DNA from: Candidatus Coatesiibacteriota bacterium
Lineage (GTDB): Bacteria > B130-G9
Direction of reading: 5' to 3'
Length of the DNA: 9,380 bases
Assembly: GCA_003647755.1 (NCBI GenBank)
Contig: QMNL01000038.1
Coordinates: 1-9,380 of the forward strand
Made by a program: the position numbers and the translations under genes. The notes beneath the pieces were generated by a model. That model was not told where the DNA came from and did no database searches. It was given only the letters and a program-made list of their open reading frames with translations. Position 1 is the first letter of the stretch. Every line of letters starts with the position of its first letter. Of the stretch, positions 1 through 7,358 are shown piece by piece.

Positions 1-1163
1 CTCTCGAGCACCTTCGCCCGGCCGGCCTTGCCCATCGACTCGCACAGATCGGGGTTCTCTATAAGGATTTTGAGCTTCTGTCTCAGGCCCCTAGAATCGA
101 AGGGCTCGACAACAAAGCCATCAACGCCGTCATCGACGATATGCTGCAGGCCGCCAACGCGGGTAACGATTACGGGCTTTCCGCTGGCCATCGCCTCGAG
201 CGCCACGATGCCGAACGGCTCTTGCCACACCGACGGCACAACGCATATATCCATCTGCCTGTATAGGTTAGCCAGGCCTTCCTGGTCTAGCCAGCCAGTA
301 TAATTGACGAATCCTTCCTTGCGTGCTGGCGATTCGGTAACGAACAGCTCGATGTCCATGCCGGCCTGCACCAACGGGGCAAACGCCTTGAAAAGGATGT
401 CGTAGCCCTTGAGTGGATCGCTCTTTCGCCCGCACATGAGCACCTTCCGAGGCCCTTTTCGAGGCGCGGGCGGCGATGGCGAGAATCGCGACGCATCAAT
501 GCCAGAAGGGACGATATGGATGTTCTCATTGATCGAGCTGAGCTTGTTCTTGATGAACTCATTGTAGCAGACGATGGCGTCCGCTGAACTGATCGCACGC
601 CGTGCGAGGTGGGGGTAGTGCGGCAGAAAGGCGAGGGCTCTTGTGAATGGGATGCTGAAATGGGTGCATTCGGGGTGTTCGTGAAGCCATCTGGTGGCAC
701 ACAGGACGCATGGGAGAAAATCCCTCCACTCGTTCAGCCAATTGCGTTGGCAGGGGCGCATCCTGCGGTCGATGAAGTGCCCGTGGGACTTGGGACAGAG
801 TGATTCGTGTGCGTAAAAGCGCAAGACCCTCCTGTAGCCTTCCATCGCGACAACGACATAGGGCTTGAAGTACCAGCCGTCAGCGATGAACACGCAGTCC
901 GGGCTGAACTCATCGACGGCGGACCTGAGGCGTCGGGTCAGCGTGAGCGGCTGGAACTCATAGTCCTTCAGGGGGATTCTGCGAACGGCGATGCCGGGAT
1001 CCTGGCTAATTCTTCCTCTTGGAAACCCAAGCCTGAAGTTGGGGCAGAACAGGACGACGTTGTGACTGTTGGAGAGACCCTGCGCGACGTGCTGGATGTC
1101 AGTCCTGGCGCCTCCGTCAGGCGGCCAGTTGAACAGGAGATCAATGATGGCGATTTTGGCCAT
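1..1163 (-). CDS. GT4-family glycosyltransferase, C-terminus cut by window edge
   Basis: A retaining GT-B glycosyltransferase of family GT4, expected to move a sugar from a nucleotide-sugar donor to an acceptor at the cytoplasmic face of the membrane. I translated this frame by hand: it is open for 387 codons from the ATG at 1163 to the window edge. The N-terminus (MAKIAIIDLLFNWPPDGGAR) has the first beta strand and Gly-rich turn of the acceptor domain. The donor domain starts near residue 237 (GPRKVLMCGRKSDPLKGYD), and the GT4 E-x7-E signature is EPFGIVALE at 315-323, followed by AMASGKPVI. A cysteine cluster (C123, C138, C152, C155, C166) sits in the acceptor domain. Only the last part of the Rossmann C-domain is missing. 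The gene begins 74 bp after the radical SAM stop, so it is probably co-transcribed. No clear Shine-Dalgarno precedes the ATG, but the start fits the fold. The substrate is unknown. Confidence 0.9.
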   Translation of the reverse strand, partial: MAKIAIIDLLFNWPPDGGARTDIQHVAQGLSNSHNVVLFCPNFRLGFPRGRISQDPGIAVRRIPLKDYEFQPLTLTRRLRSAVDEFSPDCVFIADGWYFKPYVVVAMEGYRRVLRFYAHESLCPKSHGHFIDRRMRPCQRNWLNEWRDFLPCVLCATRWLHEHPECTHFSIPFTRALAFLPHYPHLARRAISSADAIVCYNEFIKNKLSSINENIHIVPSGIDASRFSPSPPAPRKGPRKVLMCGRKSDPLKGYDILFKAFAPLVQAGMDIELFVTESPARKEGFVNYTGWLDQEGLANLYRQMDICVVPSVWQEPFGIVALEAMASGKPVIVTRVGGLQHIVDDGVDGFVVEPFDSRGLRQKLKILIENPDLCESMGKAGRAKVLE

Positions 1164-1237
1164 TGGGGGGTCTCGTGGTGAGCTGGAAAAGGTGCGGCGG
1201 AGGCTTCACTGCCCGGGCCTCGGTGTTTGGGTCTTGG

Positions 1238-2968
1238 CTAGCTGCTGAAGACATCGAAGATGCCGCCGATGCGGCGGAAGAGCTCGAACTTCATAAGGCC
1301 TGCTCTGCTAATTGGCACGTCGATGGGCTTGGGCCTGATCTCGAGGTCTTGCTGGAAGATCGCGGACCGTATCAGGCCAAGCTGGCCGAGGATCAGCGAT
1401 GTAAATGCTGTGTATCGGAGGCACTCCTCCGAGTCGATGCCCCGGTAGGTGGTGAGCTCGCGCCAGATCTGCCGCAGCGTTAGTCTGCCGTCGCACGCGT
1501 CGAAGAATGCCTTGACGAACTTGAAGTACTGGGAGTGCCTTATGCGGTGCTCCATCGTCGTCTGGTGGGCGTGGTAGAACTCGTAGTTCGTCCCGGCCAT
1601 CGCGTTGAGGCATATCCAGTAATCGACGGGCCTGAGCCGCTCGACATTTCGGATGGGGACATCGTCAAGCAGGGAATTGGGCACGAAGTTGATCTTGTGG
1701 TGATAGTAGTCAGCCCAGTCTTTGGAGAGGACGATGCCGAGCTTTGGCGCCATGTCGAAGAGCTTGGTGCCGGGATGGGCGGTGCAGAACTGGCCCACGT
1801 AAACGCGGTATGGCAGAGGGTGGAAGTGCTCGGGCCAGGGCAGCCCCTCGTGTATCTTATCGATGAACTTGGCCTGAAGGTAGTAGCCCGCAAGAGTCTC
1901 GCCGGGGTTAAATGCCATGTATGTGAACATAGGGTACATGCCAGCCTCAGCCTGAATCCGGGCGCTTGTTATTATGTCATCAAGCGATTCCTGCTTCTCG
2001 ATCTTGTCGAAGGTCTCGGGGTTTGCGCTCTCGATCCCGATCTCCATGCCGATACAGCCCGATTCCTTCGCAAGCGGCATCAGGTCCGCGTTCTGGACAA
2101 GGTGCGAGGCGCGGGTGAGGCCGACCCAGTTGATCTTGACCTTTCGCCGGATGATCTCCTCGCAGAGCGACTTGATGTAGTCCCGAACCATGAACAGGTT
2201 ATCGTCCCAGAAGTGTATCTGGTGGATGCCGAGCTGCTTGCCGATGGTCTCTATCTCGTCAACGACCCTTTTCGGGTTACGATACCTAACCCTGCGCCTC
2301 CACAGAAACGGCGACGTGCAATAGACACAATTATATGGGCACCCGCGGGACCCGATGACCGGCACACGTTTGCCGCCCGTAACGTGCATAGGAGTGTCGT
2401 AGCGTTCCAGCTTAAGAAGGTCCCATGCGGGGAAAGGCAGCTCATCGAGGTCATCTATGAAGCCCTTATCAGGCCATATCTTGAGCTCCTCATCGGGACT
2501 TGGTCGGTAGCCAAGACCCGGGATGCCATCGGGCGCCTTGCCGGCAGCAAGTCGCTTCAGCAGCTCGGAGAATGGTCGCTCACCCTCCCGGACGATCACG
2601 TAGTCGGCGTGCTTGGAGGCCTCTTCTGGGAATATGGTGGGATGGACGCCACCGAAGACTATCTTGGCGTTGGGGCAGACCTTCTTCAGAGCTGGGCTTA
2701 GAGCGTAGGCAAATGTGGCCTGTGCCGTCCAGAAAGTTACGCCGATGACATCTCGGCGCTTCTGCCACACGCGGCGGCATATCTCGTCGTAGGTGAGATT
2801 CTCCGCCTGGGCATCGAGTATCTCCAGATCGAGGCTTCCTACCTGCTGTCTCGCACAGGATGCGAGGTATAGGAGCGACAACGGCATAACGCGCTTGTGC
2901 CGCTCGTTGATCGGAAGCGGCAGCTGCATGAGGAGGACATTAAGCCCTCGGGCAGCGTCATTGGGCAT
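1238..2968 (-). CDS. B12-binding-domain radical SAM protein with PqqD-like C-terminal segment
   Basis: A radical S-adenosylmethionine enzyme of the class with an N-terminal cobalamin-binding-type domain. Numbering here is from the upstream ATG at 2995 (585 aa). Residues ~18-150 look like the B12-binding Rossmann domain, with FGGVHPTIFPEE at 114-125 and the typical VREGE turn near 134. I see no DxHxxG motif, so any cobalamin would not be His-on. The radical SAM core has the 4Fe-4S motif CPYNCVYC (C219, C223, C226), followed by HFWDDNLF and GMEIGIES as in the family. A tail at ~492-545 (ACDGRLTLRQIW ... LGQLGLI) resembles the PqqD winged-helix pattern. I prefer the ATG at 2968 (576 aa, MPNDAARG): AAGG lies at 2975-2978 with a 6-nt spacer, while the ATG at 2995 has a poorer site. 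Either way the start overlaps the infB 3' end, by 11 or 38 nt, which implies translational coupling. The reaction is unknown; methyltransferase, cyclase and lipid-modifying roles all occur in this class. Confidence 0.92.
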   Translation of the reverse strand: MPNDAARGLNVLLMQLPLPINERHKRVMPLSLLYLASCARQQVGSLDLEILDAQAENLTYDEICRRVWQKRRDVIGVTFWTAQATFAYALSPALKKVCPNAKIVFGGVHPTIFPEEASKHADYVIVREGERPFSELLKRLAAGKAPDGIPGLGYRPSPDEELKIWPDKGFIDDLDELPFPAWDLLKLERYDTPMHVTGGKRVPVIGSRGCPYNCVYCTSPFLWRRRVRYRNPKRVVDEIETIGKQLGIHQIHFWDDNLFMVRDYIKSLCEEIIRRKVKINWVGLTRASHLVQNADLMPLAKESGCIGMEIGIESANPETFDKIEKQESLDDIITSARIQAEAGMYPMFTYMAFNPGETLAGYYLQAKFIDKIHEGLPWPEHFHPLPYRVYVGQFCTAHPGTKLFDMAPKLGIVLSKDWADYYHHKINFVPNSLLDDVPIRNVERLRPVDYWICLNAMAGTNYEFYHAHQTTMEHRIRHSQYFKFVKAFFDACDGRLTLRQIWRELTTYRGIDSEECLRYTAFTSLILGQLGLIRSAIFQQDLEIRPKPIDVPISRAGLMKFELFRRIGGIFDVFSS

Positions 2969-5057
2969 CGGTTGCCTTGGGGTGATCGGGAGCATGTTCC
3001 ACTATGTGATAACAGTAGATGACATCTCCTTCTCGATAATCCTGGAAGCTGTGTAACCCAATCCCGCACTCAAAATTGGCCTGAACTTCCCTTACATCCT
3101 TCTTGAACCGCCTAAGCGAGGCTATCTTACCGTTATAGACCTCCTCGCCGCCCCGAAGCAGCCTTGCCTTGCCATCACGAACAATCCTGCCGCTCAGAAC
3201 ATAGCAACCTGCCACTTTCCCCGCTGAAGGGACGGAAAAGACCGCTCGAACCTCAGCGGTGCCGAGCTCCTCCTCCGTCAGCGTCGGCTTCTCCAGTTTC
3301 CAGACCAGCACCTCGACGTAGTCAAGAAGCGAATAGATGATGTTAAACAACTTTATCTCGACATTGTGCTGTTTGGCGAAAGCGCTGATCTGAGGATCGA
3401 TGCCTATCCCGAAGCCGATGATCTTGGCCGAGGCTATCTCAGCCAACGAGACATCCGCCTTCGTTATGCTCCCAACTCCTGCGTGGATTATGTCGATCTC
3501 GACCTCATCAGTGGCCAGGTTCAGCAGAGAGCTCTTAAGAGCACCCAGTGAGCCGAATACATCCACTTTGAGGATAATTCTGAGCTTATTTTCTTCCTTT
3601 TCTGTAAGTGGTTCTAACACCGCCTCACGACGGACCTGGGGCGTCGCCTTGGCCTCCTGCTCACGCTGTAGCTGGGACAGGCTCGCAAGGTACTCCTTTG
3701 CCCTCCTACCCTTAGGAATCACGTAGAAGGTCTCGCCAGCATCCGGCAGGCCATCAAATCCCATCACCTCAACTGGCTGCGAGGGCCCTGCCGCCTTCAC
3801 ATTGCGACCTCGGTCATCCCTCATCGCGCGCACCTTGCCCGAGACCGTCCCCGAAACAAAGACGTCGCCCCGCTTCAGCGTGCCTTCCTGAACCAGGACC
3901 GTCGCTACCGGCCCTCTGCCCTTATCCAGCCTCGTCTCGATAACCACGCCCTTAGCAGGACCATCCCGAGGCGCTTTCAGGTCAGCCATCTCGGCAACCA
4001 GCAGTATCATCTCGAGCAGTGTATCAAGCCCCTCACGCCTGATTGCAGAGGTCTCAACGAAGATCGTCTCACCACCATCCTCCTCCGGAATGAGCCCAAA
4101 CCGCGCGAAACTCCGCTTGACACGGCCCACGTTTTCCTTGGCCCGGTCTATCTTGTTCAGCGCCACGATAATCGGCACGCCAGCAGCCTGGGAATGCCGT
4201 ATTGCCTCCTCTGTCTGGGGCTTGATGCCGTCGTCAACCGCCACTACAAGAACCACGATGTCAGTCACGTGAGCGCCCCTCGCACGCATCGCGGTGAAGG
4301 CCTGATGGCCCGGCGTGTCCAGAAACACCACATCGCCCTGGGGAGTATTGACGTAGTAGGCACCGATATGTTGAGTGATGCTTCCGGGCTCGGCCTCGGT
4401 TATCTTCGACTTACGTATCTCGTCCAGGATTGTGGTCTTGCCATGGTCAACATGGCCCATGATTGTAACAACAGGTGCTCTCGGACACACATTCTTCCGT
4501 GCGCAGTTGGCATCACGAGCCATTCTGAGCAGTGCATCATCAGCACTGTCGCTGATCTGAACCTCATACCCGAAGCGAGATGCGATGCGCATAGTTGTCT
4601 CGACCTCGAGTATCTTGCTGGGTGCGGTTTCCTTGCCTTCTTCCTGCAACACGCTGTCAATCTGTTCCAAAGTGATCCCGAGCTCCTTGGCCAACTCCTC
4701 AACGGTCAGCAACCTCTCCAAAACAAGCTTGCGAGGCGACTCGGCCTTCTTCTTGGCCTTGGCTGCCACCTCTTTAACCTTGCGCTCTTCGGTCTTGGGA
4801 GGTTTCGCCGTGGCGACGGCCTTGCCAGCGTCCTCGGCAGCCCTTGTGGCTTTGGGCTCTTCCTCGGAGGGCGACTCCGGCTTCGCGGCGGGTTTCTTCT
4901 GCTCAGCAAAGAACTCCCTCACAAGCTGAACCGCTTCCGCGCCGAGCCCGCTCATGTGGGATTTTGCCACGATGCCCAGCTCATGCAGTAACGATAGGAG
5001 ATCCTTGGAGGTTAGCTTAAGTTCTTTAGCGAGCTGATATACTCGAAGTTTAGTCAT
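2958..5057 (-). CDS. infB: Translation initiation factor IF-2
   Basis: The GTPase that delivers fMet-tRNA to the 30S subunit and promotes 50S joining. The 699 aa begin with an IF2_N three-helix motif (MTKLRVYQLAKELKL). A charged Lys/Glu/Ala/Pro linker (~52-108) follows, then a second IF2_N-like motif (VEELAKELGITLEQI, ~119-133). The G domain has G1 GHVDHGKT (201-208), G2 GSITQHIGAY (225-234), G3 DTPGH (247-251), G4 NKID (301-304) and G5 SAI (337-339). After it come beta-barrel domain II (~365-450), the alpha/beta/alpha domain III (GVGSITKADVSLAE, ~527-540) and the initiator-tRNA-binding C2 barrel (GKVAGCYVLSGRIVRDGKA, then SLRRFKKDVREV and ECGIGL). The length is close to Bacillus IF-2 and shorter than the E. 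coli long form. AGGT stands 7 nt before the ATG. It is the third gene of the rimP-nusA-infB operon. No rbfA follows; the next gene overlaps its 3' end. Confidence 0.98.
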   Translation of the reverse strand: MTKLRVYQLAKELKLTSKDLLSLLHELGIVAKSHMSGLGAEAVQLVREFFAEQKKPAAKPESPSEEEPKATRAAEDAGKAVATAKPPKTEERKVKEVAAKAKKKAESPRKLVLERLLTVEELAKELGITLEQIDSVLQEEGKETAPSKILEVETTMRIASRFGYEVQISDSADDALLRMARDANCARKNVCPRAPVVTIMGHVDHGKTTILDEIRKSKITEAEPGSITQHIGAYYVNTPQGDVVFLDTPGHQAFTAMRARGAHVTDIVVLVVAVDDGIKPQTEEAIRHSQAAGVPIIVALNKIDRAKENVGRVKRSFARFGLIPEEDGGETIFVETSAIRREGLDTLLEMILLVAEMADLKAPRDGPAKGVVIETRLDKGRGPVATVLVQEGTLKRGDVFVSGTVSGKVRAMRDDRGRNVKAAGPSQPVEVMGFDGLPDAGETFYVIPKGRRAKEYLASLSQLQREQEAKATPQVRREAVLEPLTEKEENKLRIILKVDVFGSLGALKSSLLNLATDEVEIDIIHAGVGSITKADVSLAEIASAKIIGFGIGIDPQISAFAKQHNVEIKLFNIIYSLLDYVEVLVWKLEKPTLTEEELGTAEVRAVFSVPSAGKVAGCYVLSGRIVRDGKARLLRGGEEVYNGKIASLRRFKKDVREVQANFECGIGLHSFQDYREGDVIYCYHIVEHAPDHPKATDAQ

Positions 5058-5091
5058 GTGAGATACCTGAATAAAAGCCGTTACGCCCTGT

Positions 5092-5111
5092 CAGCCTGCA
5101 ATTGCGGGCTG
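5092..5111. repeat. 20-bp near-perfect palindrome between nusA and infB
   Basis: CAGCCTGCAATTGCGGGCTG reads the same on both strands except for one mismatched pair (5097/5106). It lies in the 152-bp gap between the nusA stop and the infB start, 35 bp before infB. In the operon transcript it would form a short hairpin (CAGCC.GC, AATT loop, GC.GGCTG). There is no U-run, so it is not an intrinsic terminator. It may be an mRNA processing or translation-control site, or may arise by chance. I see no ylxR or ylxQ frame in the gap. Confidence 0.55.
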
Positions 5112-5209
5112 GAACTTGCTGCGAATTGTGCATTAGACTTGATGAATTCAATGTTCCGCGCATTTGGGGGATGGGCCGTGAGGGCATGGTGCATCTGCCT
5201 GAATCGCTA

Positions 5210-6523
5210 TTAGCTAATGTTGTTCTCGGCAACCTCTTCGACCTTTTCAGTGGCCTGTGTGTCCACCCGCATCTTGCTCTGGGCGAAAAGGACAACTGCC
5301 CTGGCCAGCTTCCTCTTGATGTCGAGGAGTTTCGCTAGATCAAGCGGCGGCCTGACTGCTATTGCCTCGACTGACAGCAGGCCCTCCTTCTCCAACACTG
5401 CAAGGTGTTCCTCATTCAGCCCGACCTCTTCGACAAGCGATTCCTTAAAGTGCGCAAGCGACTCCAATCGCCGGCCCTCCTCCTCCCTGGCCAGCGACTC
5501 CTTGAGAATCTGAAGTGAATATCCAGTCAATCTGCTTGCCAAAGAGACGTTCTGCCAACGCCGGCCTACCGCCTGTGAGAAATCACTGTCCGGAACAACC
5601 ACTCGTGCTGTCTTCTTCTCCTCATCGATCTCGACGGAGAGAACCTTGGCCGGAACGAGCGCATTGCGAATATACTGCTGTATGTCTGGGTCCCAATTGA
5701 CCACGTCAATCAGCTCGCCCTTGAGCTCCCGGATAACGGTCTGAACTCTCGCTCCACGCACGCCCACGCAAGCGCCCACAGCATCAATGCTCGGATCATG
5801 AGACAGCACGCTCATCTTGGTCCGCTGCCCCGGTATCCTCTCCACGTCCTTGATCTCCACTATCCCGCTTCCAACCTCTGCCACAGAAGACTCAAAGAGC
5901 CTCCGGATAAGGCCCGGATGTGCCCGAGACAAGACTACCTGTGCGCGGCTGCGCCGTTCGGCAACCTCGATCACATAAGCACAGACCCGGTCGCCATAGC
6001 GTAGCCGCTCCTGCGGTATTTGCTCATGCCTAAAGATCATCCCCTCAGCTCGGCCAAGGTCTAAAACTGTCCCTGCTGGCTCCGACCGGATCACAAGCCC
6101 GGTAACCATCTCACCCACGCGTCCGCTGTATTCGGACTGCACCGCCTCCTTCTCGGCCTCCCTGACCTTCTGCATGATCACCTGCTTGGCGATCTGCGCA
6201 GCGATCCGGCCGAAGTCCCTCACCTGTTTCGGGAACCTAACCACATCGCCCTCAACCTGAGCACCAGGCGGCAGAGTATTGAGACGCGAGGCCGCGACCT
6301 CGATGTCTGGGTCGGTTACTACCTCGACAACCTTCCTGACCTCGAATATAGACGTCTCGCCGCTCTCAGGGTCGATCTTGACCTCCACATTCTTGGGAGC
6401 GGCATCAACATCCCTCCCAATCGCTGCCGCAAGCGCAGTCTCAACCGCACCTATTAGCTTCTCCTTCGGAATGCCCTTCTCGAACTCCAGAGACTCTATC
6501 GCCTTGATAAGCTGCTTGTTCAT
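5210..6523 (-). CDS. nusA: Transcription termination/antitermination factor NusA
   Basis: NusA binds RNA polymerase and nascent RNA, modulating pausing, intrinsic termination and antitermination. The 437 aa show the usual order. The N-terminal polymerase-binding domain (1-~125) begins MNKQLIKAIESLEFEKGI and contains the A-rich helix ETALAAAIGRD. An S1 domain follows (~133-200: SGRVGEMVTGLVIR ... DLGRAEGMI). KH1 has the standard GVRG loop (GACVGVRGARVQTVIRELKG, 250-269), and KH2 covers ~300-345. The KH2 loop reads GRRW (320-323) instead of the expected GRxG or GKxG. After KH2 there is one helix-hairpin-helix-like segment (GLNEEHLAVLEKEGLLSVEA, 368-387) and a short acidic tail; the tandem acidic repeats of E. 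coli NusA are not complete. GGAAG lies 7 nt before the ATG at 6523, and the gene starts 20 bp after the rimP stop, a tight operon junction. Confidence 0.97.
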   Translation of the reverse strand: MNKQLIKAIESLEFEKGIPKEKLIGAVETALAAAIGRDVDAAPKNVEVKIDPESGETSIFEVRKVVEVVTDPDIEVAASRLNTLPPGAQVEGDVVRFPKQVRDFGRIAAQIAKQVIMQKVREAEKEAVQSEYSGRVGEMVTGLVIRSEPAGTVLDLGRAEGMIFRHEQIPQERLRYGDRVCAYVIEVAERRSRAQVVLSRAHPGLIRRLFESSVAEVGSGIVEIKDVERIPGQRTKMSVLSHDPSIDAVGACVGVRGARVQTVIRELKGELIDVVNWDPDIQQYIRNALVPAKVLSVEIDEEKKTARVVVPDSDFSQAVGRRWQNVSLASRLTGYSLQILKESLAREEEGRRLESLAHFKESLVEEVGLNEEHLAVLEKEGLLSVEAIAVRPPLDLAKLLDIKRKLARAVVLFAQSKMRVDTQATEKVEEVAENNIS

Positions 6524-6543
6524 TGAATCGCTTCCGGCCCCGG

Positions 6544-7044
6544 CTACTTCCTGCCAACACCGGTCAGAAGTTCCTTCGTTGTGTAATACAAATTGGCTCG
6601 CCGAATAAGCGCCAACGGCACCTCCAGCGTCGCGCCCGACGAGAGCTCAAAAACCACCGCTGGGTCCTGCTCCCGCTGCACCACGGCCCGAATGACGCCC
6701 ACGAACCTCTTCCTGTTCTCAACCATATCAGAGAGAAAAACCTTCGCCCTGTGACCACTGAAACGTATGAAATCATCAGGTCGCTTCAGTGCCCTCAAGA
6801 CCCCCGGCGACGAAACCTCCAGCACATACTTATTCGGAATAAAATCCTCAATGTCGAACAGTGGGTCCAACTGCGAGCTCAACTCGCTCAGGTCGGACAC
6901 GCCAACACCGCCAACCTTGTCAACCAAAATCGCCAAAACCCACCTACTTCCACGTTTCCTGTAGTCAATCTCAACAAGCTGAAGACCGAGCTCGGCACAA
7001 ACCGGCTCGGTCAGAGCCCATGCCTTATCGGCTATCATACTCAT
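6544..7044 (-). CDS. rimP: Ribosome maturation factor RimP
   Basis: RimP helps late assembly of the 30S subunit around S12. The N-terminal domain shows ELGLQLVEIDYRKRGSRWVL, the family's strand pattern ending in a hydrophobic strand and followed by VDKVGGVGVSDLSELSSQLD. The signature at the end of this domain, YVLEVSSPGVLRALKRPDDF, is diagnostic (family form LEVSSPGxDRPL). The C-terminal Sm-like barrel follows, with VFELSSGATLEVPLALIRRA. A TTG start at 7074 would give 176 aa, but I choose the ATG at 7044 (166 aa): AGGGG is at 7051-7055 with a 6-nt spacer. A promoter lies 50-75 bp upstream. The gene is first in the rimP-nusA-infB operon, ending 20 bp before nusA. Confidence 0.96.
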   Translation of the reverse strand: MSMIADKAWALTEPVCAELGLQLVEIDYRKRGSRWVLAILVDKVGGVGVSDLSELSSQLDPLFDIEDFIPNKYVLEVSSPGVLRALKRPDDFIRFSGHRAKVFLSDMVENRKRFVGVIRAVVQREQDPAVVFELSSGATLEVPLALIRRANLYYTTKELLTGVGRK

Positions 7045-7050
7045 ATCTCG

Positions 7051-7055
7051 CCCCT
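7051..7055 (-). promoter_or_regulatory. Shine-Dalgarno AGGGG that decides the rimP start
   Basis: AGGGG on the minus strand is 6 nt ahead of the ATG at 7044. The upstream in-frame TTG at 7074 has no such site, so the shorter rimP form is preferred. Confidence 0.65.
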
Positions 7056-7092
7056 GCGCACACGCTTCCACCAAGCGCTAGAATCAATAATC

Positions 7093-7121
7093 ACAATAGA
7101 CTGCTCCTTAATTTCTGTCAA
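7093..7121 (-). promoter_or_regulatory. Sigma70-type promoter for rimP-nusA-infB
   Basis: On the minus strand a perfect -35 hexamer TTGACA (7116-7121) is followed by exactly 17 bp and then TATTGT (7093-7098), which matches four of six -10 positions. Transcription would start near 7086 and give a leader of about 42 nt before the rimP ATG. It sits in the right place for the operon and in the most AT-rich stretch of the surrounding gap. Confidence 0.75.
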
Positions 7122-7358
7122 ATGTTTTCGACCTCGTGCCGGGAGTCGCCACGCATACGACAAGCGCTCGACGGGTCCTTTGGCCTGGATGATGCTCCAC
7201 AAAATCGCGCAGCGGCAAGGGTATATGCGTTCCGAGGGACCTCGACAAGCGGCATCCAGTTTTGTCCGGGCAGTCTTGAGGCAGGGGACCCGCAGACTCA
7301 CGCTACGTTGTGTCCAAGTCGCTTGCCAGTCTTATTTACGCCCCCGGCCTGCTCGACC
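7122..7358. other. Gene-free gap with nested long-range inverted repeats
   Basis: Between the membrane/HTH gene stop (7359) and the rimP start there are 314 bases without a convincing gene. Besides the promoter, the gap holds two nested perfect 7-bp inverted repeats: cgggtcc (7172-7178) with ggacccg (7286-7292), and inside it ctggatg (7185-7191) with catccag (7253-7259). The inner loop has a small CGAG-GGAC-CTCG hairpin near 7232-7243. There is no T-run to make an intrinsic terminator, and I recognise no tRNA, SRP RNA, tmRNA or riboswitch core. It could be the 3' structure of the upstream transcript, an unrecognised small RNA, or chance pairing. Confidence 0.35.

Noticed and set aside
1164..1237. 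Possible terminator (GAGGC ... GCCTC) between the radical SAM gene and the glycosyltransferase gene
   Set aside because: The stem is only 5 bp with a 12-nt loop and no T-run follows on the minus strand.
1535..2701. Plus-strand open frame of 388 aa opposite the radical SAM gene
   Set aside because: The minus strand encodes the diagnostic CPYNCVYC motif and family sequence here; the plus frame is a mirror artefact.
4045..4055. IF-2 G5 motif reading SAI rather than SAK
   Set aside because: Hydrophobic residues at this position (SAL/SAI) occur in genuine IF-2, so it is not unusual.
5050..5295. Minus-strand 81-aa frame that might be ylxR between nusA and infB
   Set aside because: It lacks the YlxR Cys/Arg N-terminal signature, overlaps both nusA and infB out of frame, and has no ribosome site I could support.
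7041..7301. Minus-strand 86-aa open frame covering the rimP promoter
   Set aside because: It contains the -35 and -10 of the operon promoter, overlaps the rimP start and shows no protein-like pattern.
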